Positions 1 to 6,959 of a stretch of DNA of 8,205 nucleotides are shown piece after piece. Below the pieces are notes generated by a model, which was given only the letters and a program-made list of their open reading frames with translations, did no database searches and was not told where the DNA came from. A program made the position numbers and the translations under genes. This stretch comes from Methanosalsum sp. (lineage in GTDB: Archaea; Halobacteriota; Methanosarcinia; Methanosarcinales; Methanosarcinaceae), in NCBI GenBank assembly GCA_007127385.1, contig SKZM01000226.1, positions 1 to 8,205 on the forward strand, read 5' to 3'. How positions within the stretch are numbered: position 1 is the stretch's first letter; each line of letters begins with the position of its first letter.

Positions 1-663
1 CTTAACAGCACACCTGCCTATTTCCGGGAAATACTTACCTACCAGATACCTATCGTGATACCTGCTCTCGGGCTGATAGTTGGTGGATTTTATGTGATGG
101 TATTTATCATAACAGCTATTGTCAAAATATCTCTTATAATACTCCTGAGCAGATTATTCCTGAAAAAGAACAAATGCAATGTACCTGACGACGGTAACTC
201 TGAAAAGGTTTCATTAAATACAGCATTTCGACGTGCTTTGAGACGAGAAAAAAAGCTATTCTTTAAAATCGCTACCATATATCTTGTCATGACAACTCTT
301 GTATTCATACTTCAGGATATGGGAGTGTTTGAGATCTTCAGTGTTCTCCCACTTGTAGATATTTTCGGAATACCACCTGAAAGCATTGTTCCCCTGACAA
401 GCTATGTGGTAAGCCCGATACTTGGAATATCCCTGCTTGGACCAATGGTCCATGAAGGTACCATCACAGCTATCCAGGCAATGATTATACTCATGGTAGG
501 AAGTATGTTCATGATACCTTTCTTTGGAATAAAGTCACTGCTTCCAAGATATGTATCCATATTCGGTCCAAAAACAGGTATTACCATAGTCTCATTCTCA
601 TTGTCAATGACCATGGGTGTAAGACTGACGATACTGATAGTACTGCTTCTGATAGCATCATGA
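1..663 (+). CDS. Multi-pass membrane protein, probable nucleoside-recognition (Gate) domain family, 5' end outside the window
   Basis: The frame is open from base 1 to a TGA at 661-663, giving 220 visible residues. The GTG at 55 is unlikely to be the start: the 18 codons before it read as continuous protein, so the gene is cut by the window edge. Visible residues 14-50 are two hydrophobic helices, followed by a basic loop (52-86, with KKNK and RRALRREKK). More membrane segments lie at about 88-108, 133-148, 155-178 and 192-218. The stretch LLGPMVHEGTITAIQAMIIL (146-165), followed by LPRYVSIFGPKTG (181-193), resembles archaeal proteins annotated as nucleoside-recognition domain proteins. That family call is made from memory of the pattern, and no substrate can be inferred. 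The gene converges on fpoO and is not part of that operon. An uncharacterised transporter-like protein is the main alternative. Confidence 0.6.
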   Translation, partial: LNSTPAYFREILTYQIPIVIPALGLIVGGFYVMVFIITAIVKISLIILLSRLFLKKNKCNVPDDGNSEKVSLNTAFRRALRREKKLFFKIATIYLVMTTLVFILQDMGVFEIFSVLPLVDIFGIPPESIVPLTSYVVSPILGISLLGPMVHEGTITAIQAMIILMVGSMFMIPFFGIKSLLPRYVSIFGPKTGITIVSFSLSMTMGVRLTILIVLLLIAS

Positions 664-682
664 GAGCAGTTACATATACACT

Positions 683-717
683 AAAATAAAAAAATTAATG
701 GTGACCTGAGCCACCAT
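683..717 (-). terminator. Hairpin plus T-tract terminator of the fpo operon
   Basis: On the minus strand, ATGGTG (717-712) and CACCAT (703-698) form a 6-bp perfect stem, extendable by one G-T wobble, around an 8-nt loop. The TAA stop of fpoO follows at 697-695, then seven T residues (694-688), an A and four more T residues (686-683). The hairpin lies in the last FpoO codons (GGSGHH). Archaeal RNA polymerase terminates mainly at oligo-U tracts, so the T-run is probably the working element and the stem may be accessory. No other candidate for the end of this transcript is visible in the 31-nt gap. Confidence 0.65.
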
Positions 718-1126
718 CTGAAGACATCTTTTCGTAAACTTCCTTGCACGCTTCCAGACAACTGGCGCAGATCTGTGAAGTATCAGGTTCACTACCCCTG
801 GAAAATGAAGGGATTTCGATATCTACCTCAAAGAGCATAGTCCTGGCACCACACATCTCACAGGTCCCACTTGTACCAGCGGATTTATTGTCCTCTGATA
901 GAACAGACTCTGCAACTTCACTGGCAGATCTGAGACAATTATCACAAACCCCGGCCCATACCCCCAGAGGGGCATGGGATGTATACCTGGGCATCATTAC
1001 TGACTGGCCTTCTGTTTTACGTATGCGATTTGAACCAAATGATGATTTATCATCATCTTCCTGAGCAAATACTTTTACATTGTTAAGAGTTGGTAGAGCT
1101 ACTCCACATAAGTCACAATCTGTCAT
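695..1126 (-). CDS. fpoO: F420H2 dehydrogenase subunit FpoO, small cysteine-rich protein
   Basis: This 143-residue soluble protein is the last gene of the fpo operon. It has no membrane segment or signal peptide and carries four CxxC pairs: C4/C7, C61/C64, C89/C92 and C120/C123, plus a lone C127. The pairs fall into two similar halves: CDLCG followed by VCDNCLRSA, then CEMCG followed by ICASCLEA. Each half could bind one metal ion or iron-sulfur centre. FpoO is known from Methanosarcina Fpo operons, has no bacterial complex I homologue, and has been proposed as an iron-sulfur protein; its role is unproven. The pairs would equally suit two zinc-ribbon-like sites. The ATG is supported by GGAGG (1139-1135) 8 nt upstream. 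The gene starts 14 nt after the fpoN stop, a slightly wider gap than elsewhere in the operon. Identity rests on position and the cysteine pattern. Confidence 0.85.
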   Translation of the reverse strand: MTDCDLCGVALPTLNNVKVFAQEDDDKSSFGSNRIRKTEGQSVMMPRYTSHAPLGVWAGVCDNCLRSASEVAESVLSEDNKSAGTSGTCEMCGARTMLFEVDIEIPSFSRGSEPDTSQICASCLEACKEVYEKMSSDGGSGHH

Positions 1127-1140
1127 TCTTTATTCCTCCA

Positions 1141-2592
1141 TCAGATCAAAAGCACCTTTGCAGCTTCTGTTGCCCAGTAGATAAACGGTTCAGGCCATAT
1201 TCCAATAATCAGTACTGCGGCCAGTGCAATTATCATTGCTACTGCAAACGGAGCAGGTTCTGAAACCCTTCCGCCTTCCGCAGGCATGAAGTACATGTAC
1301 TTTACAACCCTTGCATAATAGAACAGTGAGATCGCACTGTTGAGAATCGCGATCACTGCAAGCCATACAAGTCCTGCTTCAATGGTTGATGCAAACAGTA
1401 CGAACTTACTCACAAATCCTGCCGTTGCAGGTATTCCTGCCAGAGCAAACAAAAAGACCATGAGGGAAAAAGCAGTCAATGGCATTCTTTTTGCAAGTCC
1501 TTTGAAATTATCGATATGGTCAACATTGCGTGCTTCCCTGTTACCAAGGAGTACCATAAACCCGACGATTCCCACTGCAATAAAAGCACCTGCCTTCATG
1601 AACGCATGAGACATTATGTAAAGGATACCACCTGCAAGAGCTGTTGGTGTCAGTACAACAAAAGCCATTGCTATATATCCTGCCTGTGCAACAGAGGAAT
1701 AGGCAAGCATCCTTTTGACACTTGTCTGGGTCAGTGCAACAACATTCCCAAGGGTCATTGTGATCACAGCAAGAACAGCAAATATCGTTCTCCAATCAGC
1801 ACTAAGAGCGATCAGGGCAACGATAATTACCTTGAATGCTGCGATGAAACCCATCTTTTTTGAAGCGCCTGCAAGCAGTGCCGATATCACAGGAGATGCA
1901 CCCTGATAAGTGTCAGGTGCCCACATATGGAACGGTACAAGGGCCATCTTGTATCCAAATCCTGCAATCAGAAGAACAACAGCTGCAAGTCCGATAGGGC
2001 TTTCTGCAAGAAGGGACGCATTTTCAGCAATACCGGGTATACTTGTTGTTCCGGTCATACCATATACATAGGACATTCCAAAAAGAATGAGTGCTGATGA
2101 AAGTGCTCCTATGATAAAATACTTCATCGAAGCTTCCAGCAGAACAATGTTCTTTTTCTCAAATCCTACCAGTGCATAAGTTGCAAGCCCTGCAAGCTCA
2201 AATCCTACAAAGAGAGTGATCAGGTCATTGGATGATGATACCACCATCATACCGATAACTGCCAGAAGCATTAGGGAATAGAACTCTTCAGTATTTCTGC
2301 TGCCACTGACGTATTTTATTGATGCTATTGATACCAGCAGTGCAACTGACAGGAATATCAGCTTGAATAGCTGGGATAGTGAATCTATCACCATTGTACC
2401 ATAGAACATCGAAGCTGTTGTCATGGAAAGCATGATACTCAGGGTCAGAGCCATTGAAATAATGACTCCGGCAACTGCAATATATCCAAGTACGGATTTA
2501 TGTTCTGTTTTCAGGAACAGACCTGTAAACAGTACCACGATCGCGGTAACAGCCAGAATTATTTCAGGTGAAAATAAAAGTATATTTTCCAT
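1141..2592 (-). CDS. fpoN: F420H2 dehydrogenase proton-pumping subunit FpoN (NuoN/ND2 family)
   Basis: This 483-residue, very hydrophobic protein should have about 14 membrane helices, the normal size for the NuoN family. It is the antiporter-like subunit closest to the FpoH/J/K end of the membrane arm and forms one proton channel. Key family residues are visible: E132 in FVGFELAGLATYALVGF, K215 in GYKMALVPFHMWAPDTYQGA (208-232 region), the K245/K246 pair in ASKKMGF, K293 in SVKRMLAYSSVAQAGY, H329 in SHAFMKAG, and K396 in AGFVSKF. WAPDTYQGA, where NuoL and NuoM have WLPDA or WLPHA, separates N from L and M. It starts at an ATG 3 nt after the fpoM stop. Its ribosome site is the G-rich run GGGGGTG inside the last fpoM codons. 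fpoO follows after 14 nt. Confidence 0.96.
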   Translation of the reverse strand: MENILLFSPEIILAVTAIVVLFTGLFLKTEHKSVLGYIAVAGVIISMALTLSIMLSMTTASMFYGTMVIDSLSQLFKLIFLSVALLVSIASIKYVSGSRNTEEFYSLMLLAVIGMMVVSSSNDLITLFVGFELAGLATYALVGFEKKNIVLLEASMKYFIIGALSSALILFGMSYVYGMTGTTSIPGIAENASLLAESPIGLAAVVLLIAGFGYKMALVPFHMWAPDTYQGASPVISALLAGASKKMGFIAAFKVIIVALIALSADWRTIFAVLAVITMTLGNVVALTQTSVKRMLAYSSVAQAGYIAMAFVVLTPTALAGGILYIMSHAFMKAGAFIAVGIVGFMVLLGNREARNVDHIDNFKGLAKRMPLTAFSLMVFLFALAGIPATAGFVSKFVLFASTIEAGLVWLAVIAILNSAISLFYYARVVKYMYFMPAEGGRVSEPAPFAVAMIIALAAVLIIGIWPEPFIYWATEAAKVLLI

Positions 2593-2595
2593 TTT

Positions 2596-4086
2596 TCACA
2601 CCCCCGCCACTGCCATAAGGCCAACTATCTGTTCTGCATTTGTTATTATCATATCCATTACCGGGCTTGGGTTTAATCCAAAATACAGTGCCAGCAGGAC
2701 AAATACTGCCATTGAAAAGGTCTGCAGATTGGATATGTCATGAATATCTCCAAGTTTCTCATTGAACACTCCAAACATAGCCCTCTGCAATGCCCATAGA
2801 TGATATGCTGCTGTGATCACTATCGCAAATATTGCAGCTATCACATAGGAGGGCAGGGATATGTAAGAGAAGTTAAGAACTGTGAACTCTGCAATAAATC
2901 CACTAAATCCTGGAAGTCCCAGATAGGCCATAAATCCAGCTACCATCAAAAATGCCAGTTTGGGCATCTTTTGAGCCAGACCTCCCAGCTCGGAGATCAG
3001 GCGGGTACCGGTCATAACCTGTATCGCACCTATTGACATAAACATCAGGCATGTGATAAGACCATGTGAGAACATCTGGAACATTGCACCTGAGACAGAC
3101 AGTGGTACAAATGCCATTGCACCCAGTGTAACAAAGCCCATGTGGCTTACACTGGAGAATGCAACCATTCTCTTCAGATCATCCTGTGCCAGTGCAAGAA
3201 ATGCACCGTAAATAATGCTCAGAACACCCAGTGCAGCCAGGATGCTTACCATCAGATCAGTACTGCCTGTAAATGGGAGCATAGGAAGAATGAACCTGAA
3301 CAGAGCATATGCACCCATCTTTGACATTATTGCAGCCATCAGGATTGTACCTGCAGTTGGTGCCTGTACATAAGCATGAGGTAACCAGCTGTGGAAGGGG
3401 ACTGCAGGCATTTTCACAATAAATCCGATCAGCAGTGCAATGAATATCATTGTTCGGGCAAGGTCAGATTCAATCAGCTGATACTGGGCAAGAAGTGTCG
3501 GAATATCAAATGTAGCTATTCCTGTCTGGAATAAGGTTCCAAAGTACATTGCAAATATTCCAAGCAGCATTACAAGTGATGCTACATGGGTATATAGAAG
3601 GAACTTGATCGAAGCATATCCTTTCTCAGGTCCGCCCCACATGTTGATCATGAAGAACATAGGTATAATGCTCAGTTCCCAGAATACATAGAACAGGAAG
3701 AAATCCATTGAAGTGAATACACCGATCACACCTGCATAGGTTGCAAGTATCATGGCATAGAACTTTCCAGGATCCTTGGACTCGTTCCATGAATACAGGA
3801 CCACCAGAGGAACCACAATTGCTGTGAGAAGTACAAGCGGCATTGAGATACCATCAACTCCCACAGTATATGTTACTCCAAGTGAAGGGATCCAGTTAAA
3901 TGAATCCACAAACTGAAGCATGGGTGATTCACTGTCAAATCTGAAGAACATATATAAGGCACCGATCAATGTCACCACTGATGTGGCCAGTGCTATCATC
4001 CTTGCCTGTTCTTTTGTTTTAGTAAATAGTGTAACTATAGCACCGATCAGTGCTATCAGGATCATGAGGGAAATTATTGGTAACAT
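2596..4086 (-). CDS. fpoM: F420H2 dehydrogenase proton-pumping subunit FpoM (NuoM/ND4 family)
   Basis: This 496-residue protein has about 14 predicted membrane helices, typical for NuoM. It is the middle of the three antiporter-like channels. Visible family motifs are FYVFWELSIIPMFF with E137, VKMPAVPFHSWLPHAYVQAP with K225 and H232, IMSKMGAYALFRF with K256, DDLKRMVAFSSVSHMGF with K305, SHGLITCLMF with H341, and LPGFSGFIAEF with E400. The acidic residue at the last site, where FpoL and FpoN have lysine, is the hallmark of the M subunit. The ATG at 4086-4084 overlaps the fpoL TGA by one base (TGATG). GGAGGT at 4098-4093 lies in the fpoL 3' end, 6-7 nt before the start, so translation is very likely coupled. 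No truncation or frameshift is seen. Confidence 0.97.
   Translation of the reverse strand: MLPIISLMILIALIGAIVTLFTKTKEQARMIALATSVVTLIGALYMFFRFDSESPMLQFVDSFNWIPSLGVTYTVGVDGISMPLVLLTAIVVPLVVLYSWNESKDPGKFYAMILATYAGVIGVFTSMDFFLFYVFWELSIIPMFFMINMWGGPEKGYASIKFLLYTHVASLVMLLGIFAMYFGTLFQTGIATFDIPTLLAQYQLIESDLARTMIFIALLIGFIVKMPAVPFHSWLPHAYVQAPTAGTILMAAIMSKMGAYALFRFILPMLPFTGSTDLMVSILAALGVLSIIYGAFLALAQDDLKRMVAFSSVSHMGFVTLGAMAFVPLSVSGAMFQMFSHGLITCLMFMSIGAIQVMTGTRLISELGGLAQKMPKLAFLMVAGFMAYLGLPGFSGFIAEFTVLNFSYISLPSYVIAAIFAIVITAAYHLWALQRAMFGVFNEKLGDIHDISNLQTFSMAVFVLLALYFGLNPSPVMDMIITNAEQIVGLMAVAGV
2599..2605 (-). promoter_or_regulatory. G-rich ribosome binding site for fpoN
   Basis: The sequence before the fpoN ATG is GTGGCGGGGGTGTGAAAA. 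The best Shine-Dalgarno match is GGGGGTG, a variant of GGAGGTG with one mismatch, about 8 nt before the start. It lies entirely in the final codons of fpoM (Val-Ala-Gly-Val-stop). The other genes in the operon have a GGAGG, GAGGTGG or similar A-containing site. Confidence 0.6.
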
Positions 4087-6101
4087 CAGAGTACCTCCAC
4101 GATCAGTTTAAGCAGTACGATCAGCAGACCAACCCCTGCAATGACCGCAGTCACATAGTTCTGAATAACACCGGTCTGAATCCGTCTCAGGACATTACCG
4201 GTTGACATTGTTACTTTACCGGTTCCGTCTACTATGGAATCTATGAACTTGCGATCGAAGAAATCAGCTGAAAGACTTATTGTTTCATATACAATCCTTG
4301 TTGCCAGCAGTTCAGTCAGTATCCTGTGCTGGTAATATCTGTTATAAAGCAGCCTGTATACCGGATTCTGTCTTGAAACCACTTTGCTGATATCAATGAC
4401 CTGTTTATAGTAAAGCAGATATGATATCACAAGACCGGCAACAGCAACGATCACAGGCAACCAAAGGATCAGCAGAGGTTCATGTCCGTGTTCCTGAACC
4501 AGGTTATAGTTCCCGAGAGTTGCCAGATGTTCAATGTTAAGGCTGATCACATTATTTTCAAAGGTCTGTTCCATGAAATTGATGAATGGCTTGATGGTGA
4601 GTGCACCAAAGAGCAGTGAGAATGCAGCCAGTATCATCAGAGGAACAGTCATTATAGATGGTGATTCATGTGCCTTTGTTTTACTGCGTGATTTTCCGGA
4701 AAATGTCATGAAGAACAGCCGGAAGATGTAGATAGATGTCAGAAGAGCTGCCAGTATTGCAAAGATGTATGGTATCCAGTCATGGGTATGCTCTCCGAAT
4801 ACAAATGCCGTTTCAATGATTGCATCCTTACTGAAGAAGCCACTGGTACCTACAGCTGTTCCGGGAATACCAAAACCTGCCAGTGCAAGTGATGCAATAA
4901 GCATTGTGACCGCAGTTACAGGCATTGCTTTACCAAGTCCTCCCATCTGGCGCATATCCTGGGTACCTACCGCATGGATAACACTTCCCGCACACAAAAA
5001 GAGCAGTGCCTTGAAGAATGCATGGTTGATAAGATGGAACACGGATACACCGATTGCCTCCAGTCCAACTGCTGCACCCATTCCAAGTCCAAGCACCATG
5101 TAACCCAGCTGACTGACTGTGGAATATGCAAGTACACGCTTGATATCGTTCATCACAAGTCCCATGGTTGCTGCAAACAGTGCTGTGAACCCTCCAATAT
5201 ACGCTACCACAAGTAGTGCATCGGGTGCTGCAAGGAACATAGGGAACGTTCTTGCAACCAGATATACACCGGCTGTAACCATGGTTGCTGCATGGATAAG
5301 AGCTGAAACTGTTGTTGGACCTTCCATTGCATCAGGAAGCCATACATGCAGCGGGAACTGACCTGATTTCCCAACCGCTCCTCCAAAGAAGAGCAGTGCG
5401 ATCAGGGTCAGATGACCTACTTCCATTCCGAATATGGTTGCGGTCATTCCTGATAATGCATCTATACTATTGAACATTTCACTAAACTGCAGAAGATAAA
5501 CACCCTCCGGAATCTCACCATTGAATGCCTGGAACATGCTCGCAAACAGGATAATTATTCCTGCAAGGAACATGATGTCTCCTACACGGGTTGTCAGGAA
5601 TGCTTTTTTTGCAGCTGCAGCTGCAGAAGGCTTCTGGTACCAGAAACCAATAAGAAGATATGAACAAAGACCTACCAGTTCCCAGAAAATGAACATCTGA
5701 AGGATATTATCTGAGAGTACTACACCAAGCATTGCGGCAGTAAACAGGGATGTTTCTGCAAAATATCTTGGTTTTGAAGGGTCATGTTCCATATAACCTA
5801 TAGCATAAATATGGATCAGCAAGCTCACAAATGATACCATTGTCAGCATGACCGCAGCAAGCGGATCAATCAGAATACCCAGATTGAACACCGCAAACCA
5901 GTGAACAGACTGGTGTATAACCTGATCAGGGTTCTGTAGCAGGTTAATGGTTATCAGCAGTGAGATAATAAACGAGGCACCAATTGCACCTATTGGAAGC
6001 AGTGCGCCTCCTGAATACATCTTCTTTCCAAAGAAGAGAGTAACTACAAACGCAAGTGCCGGTAGAAGTGGTATTAAAAACGCAATATCTCCTATGTTCA
6101 T
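4086..6101 (-). CDS. fpoL: F420H2 dehydrogenase proton-pumping subunit FpoL (NuoL/ND5 family)
   Basis: At 671 residues this is the largest subunit here and the distal proton channel of the membrane arm. Visible motifs are FIFWELVGLCSYLLIGFW with E141, TTRVGD at 170-175, GKSGQFPLHVWLPDAMEGPT with K245, SALIHAATMV with H270, NDIKRVLAYSTVSQLGYM with K321, HLINHAFFKALLFLCAGS with H360 and K364, and GFFSKDAI with K425. Beyond the 14-helix core, residues 480-671 form a C-terminal extension. Its LLYNRYYQHRILTEL stretch and final helix (about 648-668) match the NuoL-type lateral amphipathic helix plus anchoring membrane helix, which separates L from cation antiporters and from M and N. The ATG follows the fpoK stop by 3 nt, with GAGGTGG (6114-6108) ahead of it inside the last fpoK codons. 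A short alanine run (160-164) sits in the loop after the WE motif. Confidence 0.97.
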   Translation of the reverse strand: MNIGDIAFLIPLLPALAFVVTLFFGKKMYSGGALLPIGAIGASFIISLLITINLLQNPDQVIHQSVHWFAVFNLGILIDPLAAVMLTMVSFVSLLIHIYAIGYMEHDPSKPRYFAETSLFTAAMLGVVLSDNILQMFIFWELVGLCSYLLIGFWYQKPSAAAAAKKAFLTTRVGDIMFLAGIIILFASMFQAFNGEIPEGVYLLQFSEMFNSIDALSGMTATIFGMEVGHLTLIALLFFGGAVGKSGQFPLHVWLPDAMEGPTTVSALIHAATMVTAGVYLVARTFPMFLAAPDALLVVAYIGGFTALFAATMGLVMNDIKRVLAYSTVSQLGYMVLGLGMGAAVGLEAIGVSVFHLINHAFFKALLFLCAGSVIHAVGTQDMRQMGGLGKAMPVTAVTMLIASLALAGFGIPGTAVGTSGFFSKDAIIETAFVFGEHTHDWIPYIFAILAALLTSIYIFRLFFMTFSGKSRSKTKAHESPSIMTVPLMILAAFSLLFGALTIKPFINFMEQTFENNVISLNIEHLATLGNYNLVQEHGHEPLLILWLPVIVAVAGLVISYLLYYKQVIDISKVVSRQNPVYRLLYNRYYQHRILTELLATRIVYETISLSADFFDRKFIDSIVDGTGKVTMSTGNVLRRIQTGVIQNYVTAVIAGVGLLIVLLKLIVEVL

Positions 6102-6104
6102 TTA

Positions 6105-6407
6105 TTACCACCTCAGTATATTGACTTCATTAAGGTTGATATCATCACGCACCCTGTAAATAGATAACATAATAGCAAGTCCTATTGCAGCCTCTGCTGC
6201 TGCCAGGGCAATAATGAACAGTGCAAATACCTGCCCGGTTATATCATGGCTGTATGCAGAAAAGGCCACAAGATTGATTATTGCTGCATTTAGCATAAGC
6301 TCAATACACATCATAAGACGTATACCGTTCTTCAGGGTCATCAGTCCGTAGAGACCTATTGAGAAAATGATTGCAGAAAGTATCAGATAATGTTCCAGTG
6401 CAATCAT
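6105..6407 (-). CDS. fpoK: F420H2 dehydrogenase subunit FpoK (NuoK/ND4L family)
   Basis: This 100-residue protein has three membrane helices (about 7-25, 30-51 and 60-83), the usual NuoK size and topology. The two buried glutamates essential for energy relay in this family are present: E36 in [10 protein letters not shown] and E72 in [11 protein letters not shown]. Their numbering equals that in E. coli NuoK as I recall it. The subunit sits between FpoJ/FpoH and FpoN and passes charge movement toward the antiporter subunits. The ATG overlaps the stop of the upstream J gene by 4 nt (ATGA). A strong AGGAGG (6420-6415) lies 7 nt upstream within that gene. Three nucleotides separate its TAA from fpoL. 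Confidence 0.96.
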   Translation of the reverse strand: MIALEHYLILSAIIFSIGLYGLMTLKNGIRLMMCIELMLNAAIINLVAFSAYSHDITGQVFALFIIALAAAEAAIGLAIMLSIYRVRDDINLNEVNILRW

Positions 6408-6697
6408 TTTTCAACCTCCTCTCTTGCAAGATAAATAGCACCTACCAGACTTGCAAGCAGGGCCAGTGCAAGTACCTCAAACGCAACAACAAATTCAGTA
6501 AACAGCAGCATTCCTATCTTTTCTATGTTGCTTGGATCCGCAAAATCGCCTAGTGGCTGATCTGCCACCGGCCATGCTGTTCCAATCAGGGATACTGAAA
6601 TAACTGCCAGAAAGAGCAGTACGATCAACAGGCTGCCTGGATTTGAAGGCACGAATCTGGATAATGATGCAAGTTGTTTAGCCGGATTATCTAACAT
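6404..6697 (-). CDS. fpoJ2: F420H2 dehydrogenase subunit FpoJ, C-terminal part (NuoJ helices 4-5)
   Basis: This gene encodes the C-terminal half of a NuoJ/ND6-type subunit, with two membrane helices (about 23-41 and 63-91). The second carries [20 protein letters not shown] followed by LVGAIYLA, the typical end of NuoJ. I chose the ATG at 6697 (97 residues). GTG codons at 6706 and 6700 are in frame, but a near-perfect Shine-Dalgarno, GGAAGTGAT (6710-6702), sits at normal distance from the ATG and itself contains the first GTG. The gene overlaps the N-terminal J gene by 11 nt in another frame. Together the two encode 187 residues, about the length of one ordinary NuoJ. Split J genes also occur in the Methanosarcina fpo operon, as I recall. 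The name fpoJ2 is descriptive, and some annotations call both parts fpoJ. Confidence 0.9.
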   Translation of the reverse strand: MLDNPAKQLASLSRFVPSNPGSLLIVLLFLAVISVSLIGTAWPVADQPLGDFADPSNIEKIGMLLFTEFVVAFEVLALALLASLVGAIYLAREEVEK

Positions 6698-6959
6698 CAC
6701 TATCACTTCCCATCTCGCTTTTTGTCAGCATGATCGCAAACAGAATCAGTATGCCAATTGCGCCTACATATACCAGCACCTGGATCACTCCAAGAAAGTA
6801 AGCGTTAAGCAGCATATAAAGCCCTGCCACACTGAACAGGGAAATTATAAGGGATAATCCTGCCCTGACAATATTCTTCGCTGCTATAACAAAGATAGAA
6901 GAAGCGATCAGGGCGACTGCAAATATTAAAAATGCGATTAGTTCTCCAATAACGTACAT
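6687..6959 (-). CDS. fpoJ1: F420H2 dehydrogenase subunit FpoJ, N-terminal part (NuoJ helices 1-3)
   Basis: This 90-residue protein has three membrane helices (about 5-26, 32-51 and 57-79). The third contains the NuoJ signature VLVYVGAIGILILFAIML. In complex I this helix bends or rotates during turnover and links the quinone site to the proton channels. The protein stops just after helix 3 ([12 protein letters not shown]), whereas bacterial NuoJ continues to five helices; the missing two are encoded by the next gene. The ATG abuts the fpoI stop (TAAATG). Two candidate ribosome sites lie in the fpoI tail: AGGAGG (6976-6971), 11 nt away, and GGAG (6966-6963), 3 nt away. The combination may allow efficient re-initiation. 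Confidence 0.93.
   Translation of the reverse strand: MYVIGELIAFLIFAVALIASSIFVIAAKNIVRAGLSLIISLFSVAGLYMLLNAYFLGVIQVLVYVGAIGILILFAIMLTKSEMGSDSDVR
6702..6710 (-). promoter_or_regulatory. Ribosome binding site that sets the start of the second fpoJ gene
   Basis: GGAAGTGAT differs at one position from the ideal archaeal complement GGAGGTGAT. Its core lies 8 nt before the ATG at 6697. An upstream in-frame GTG (6706-6704) is inside this site, which argues against it as the start. The site lies within the last codons of the N-terminal J gene. Confidence 0.65.

Noticed and set aside
55..57. GTG as the start of the left-hand membrane protein
   Set aside because: The frame continues without a stop to base 1 and reads as plausible protein upstream, so the gene is cut by the window rather than starting here.
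744..1064. Plus-strand open frame opposite fpoO
   Set aside because: It is antisense to a gene with a strong ribosome site and a clear cysteine pattern, and its own translation shows no family features.
1340..5361. Many plus-strand open frames opposite fpoN, fpoM and fpoL
   Set aside because: Long antisense frames are expected opposite genes rich in hydrophobic codons. None has a convincing ribosome site or recognisable domain.
5604..5626. T7 run next to a GCAGCTGCAGCTGCAG repeat inside fpoL
   Set aside because: It encodes an alanine run and two lysines in a loop of FpoL. It is too short to be a regulatory repeat, and on the coding strand the T-run reads as A, so it is not a terminator of the operon.
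6704..6706. GTG as the start of the C-terminal fpoJ gene
   Set aside because: It lies inside the best Shine-Dalgarno match. The ATG at 6697 is at the proper distance from that site.
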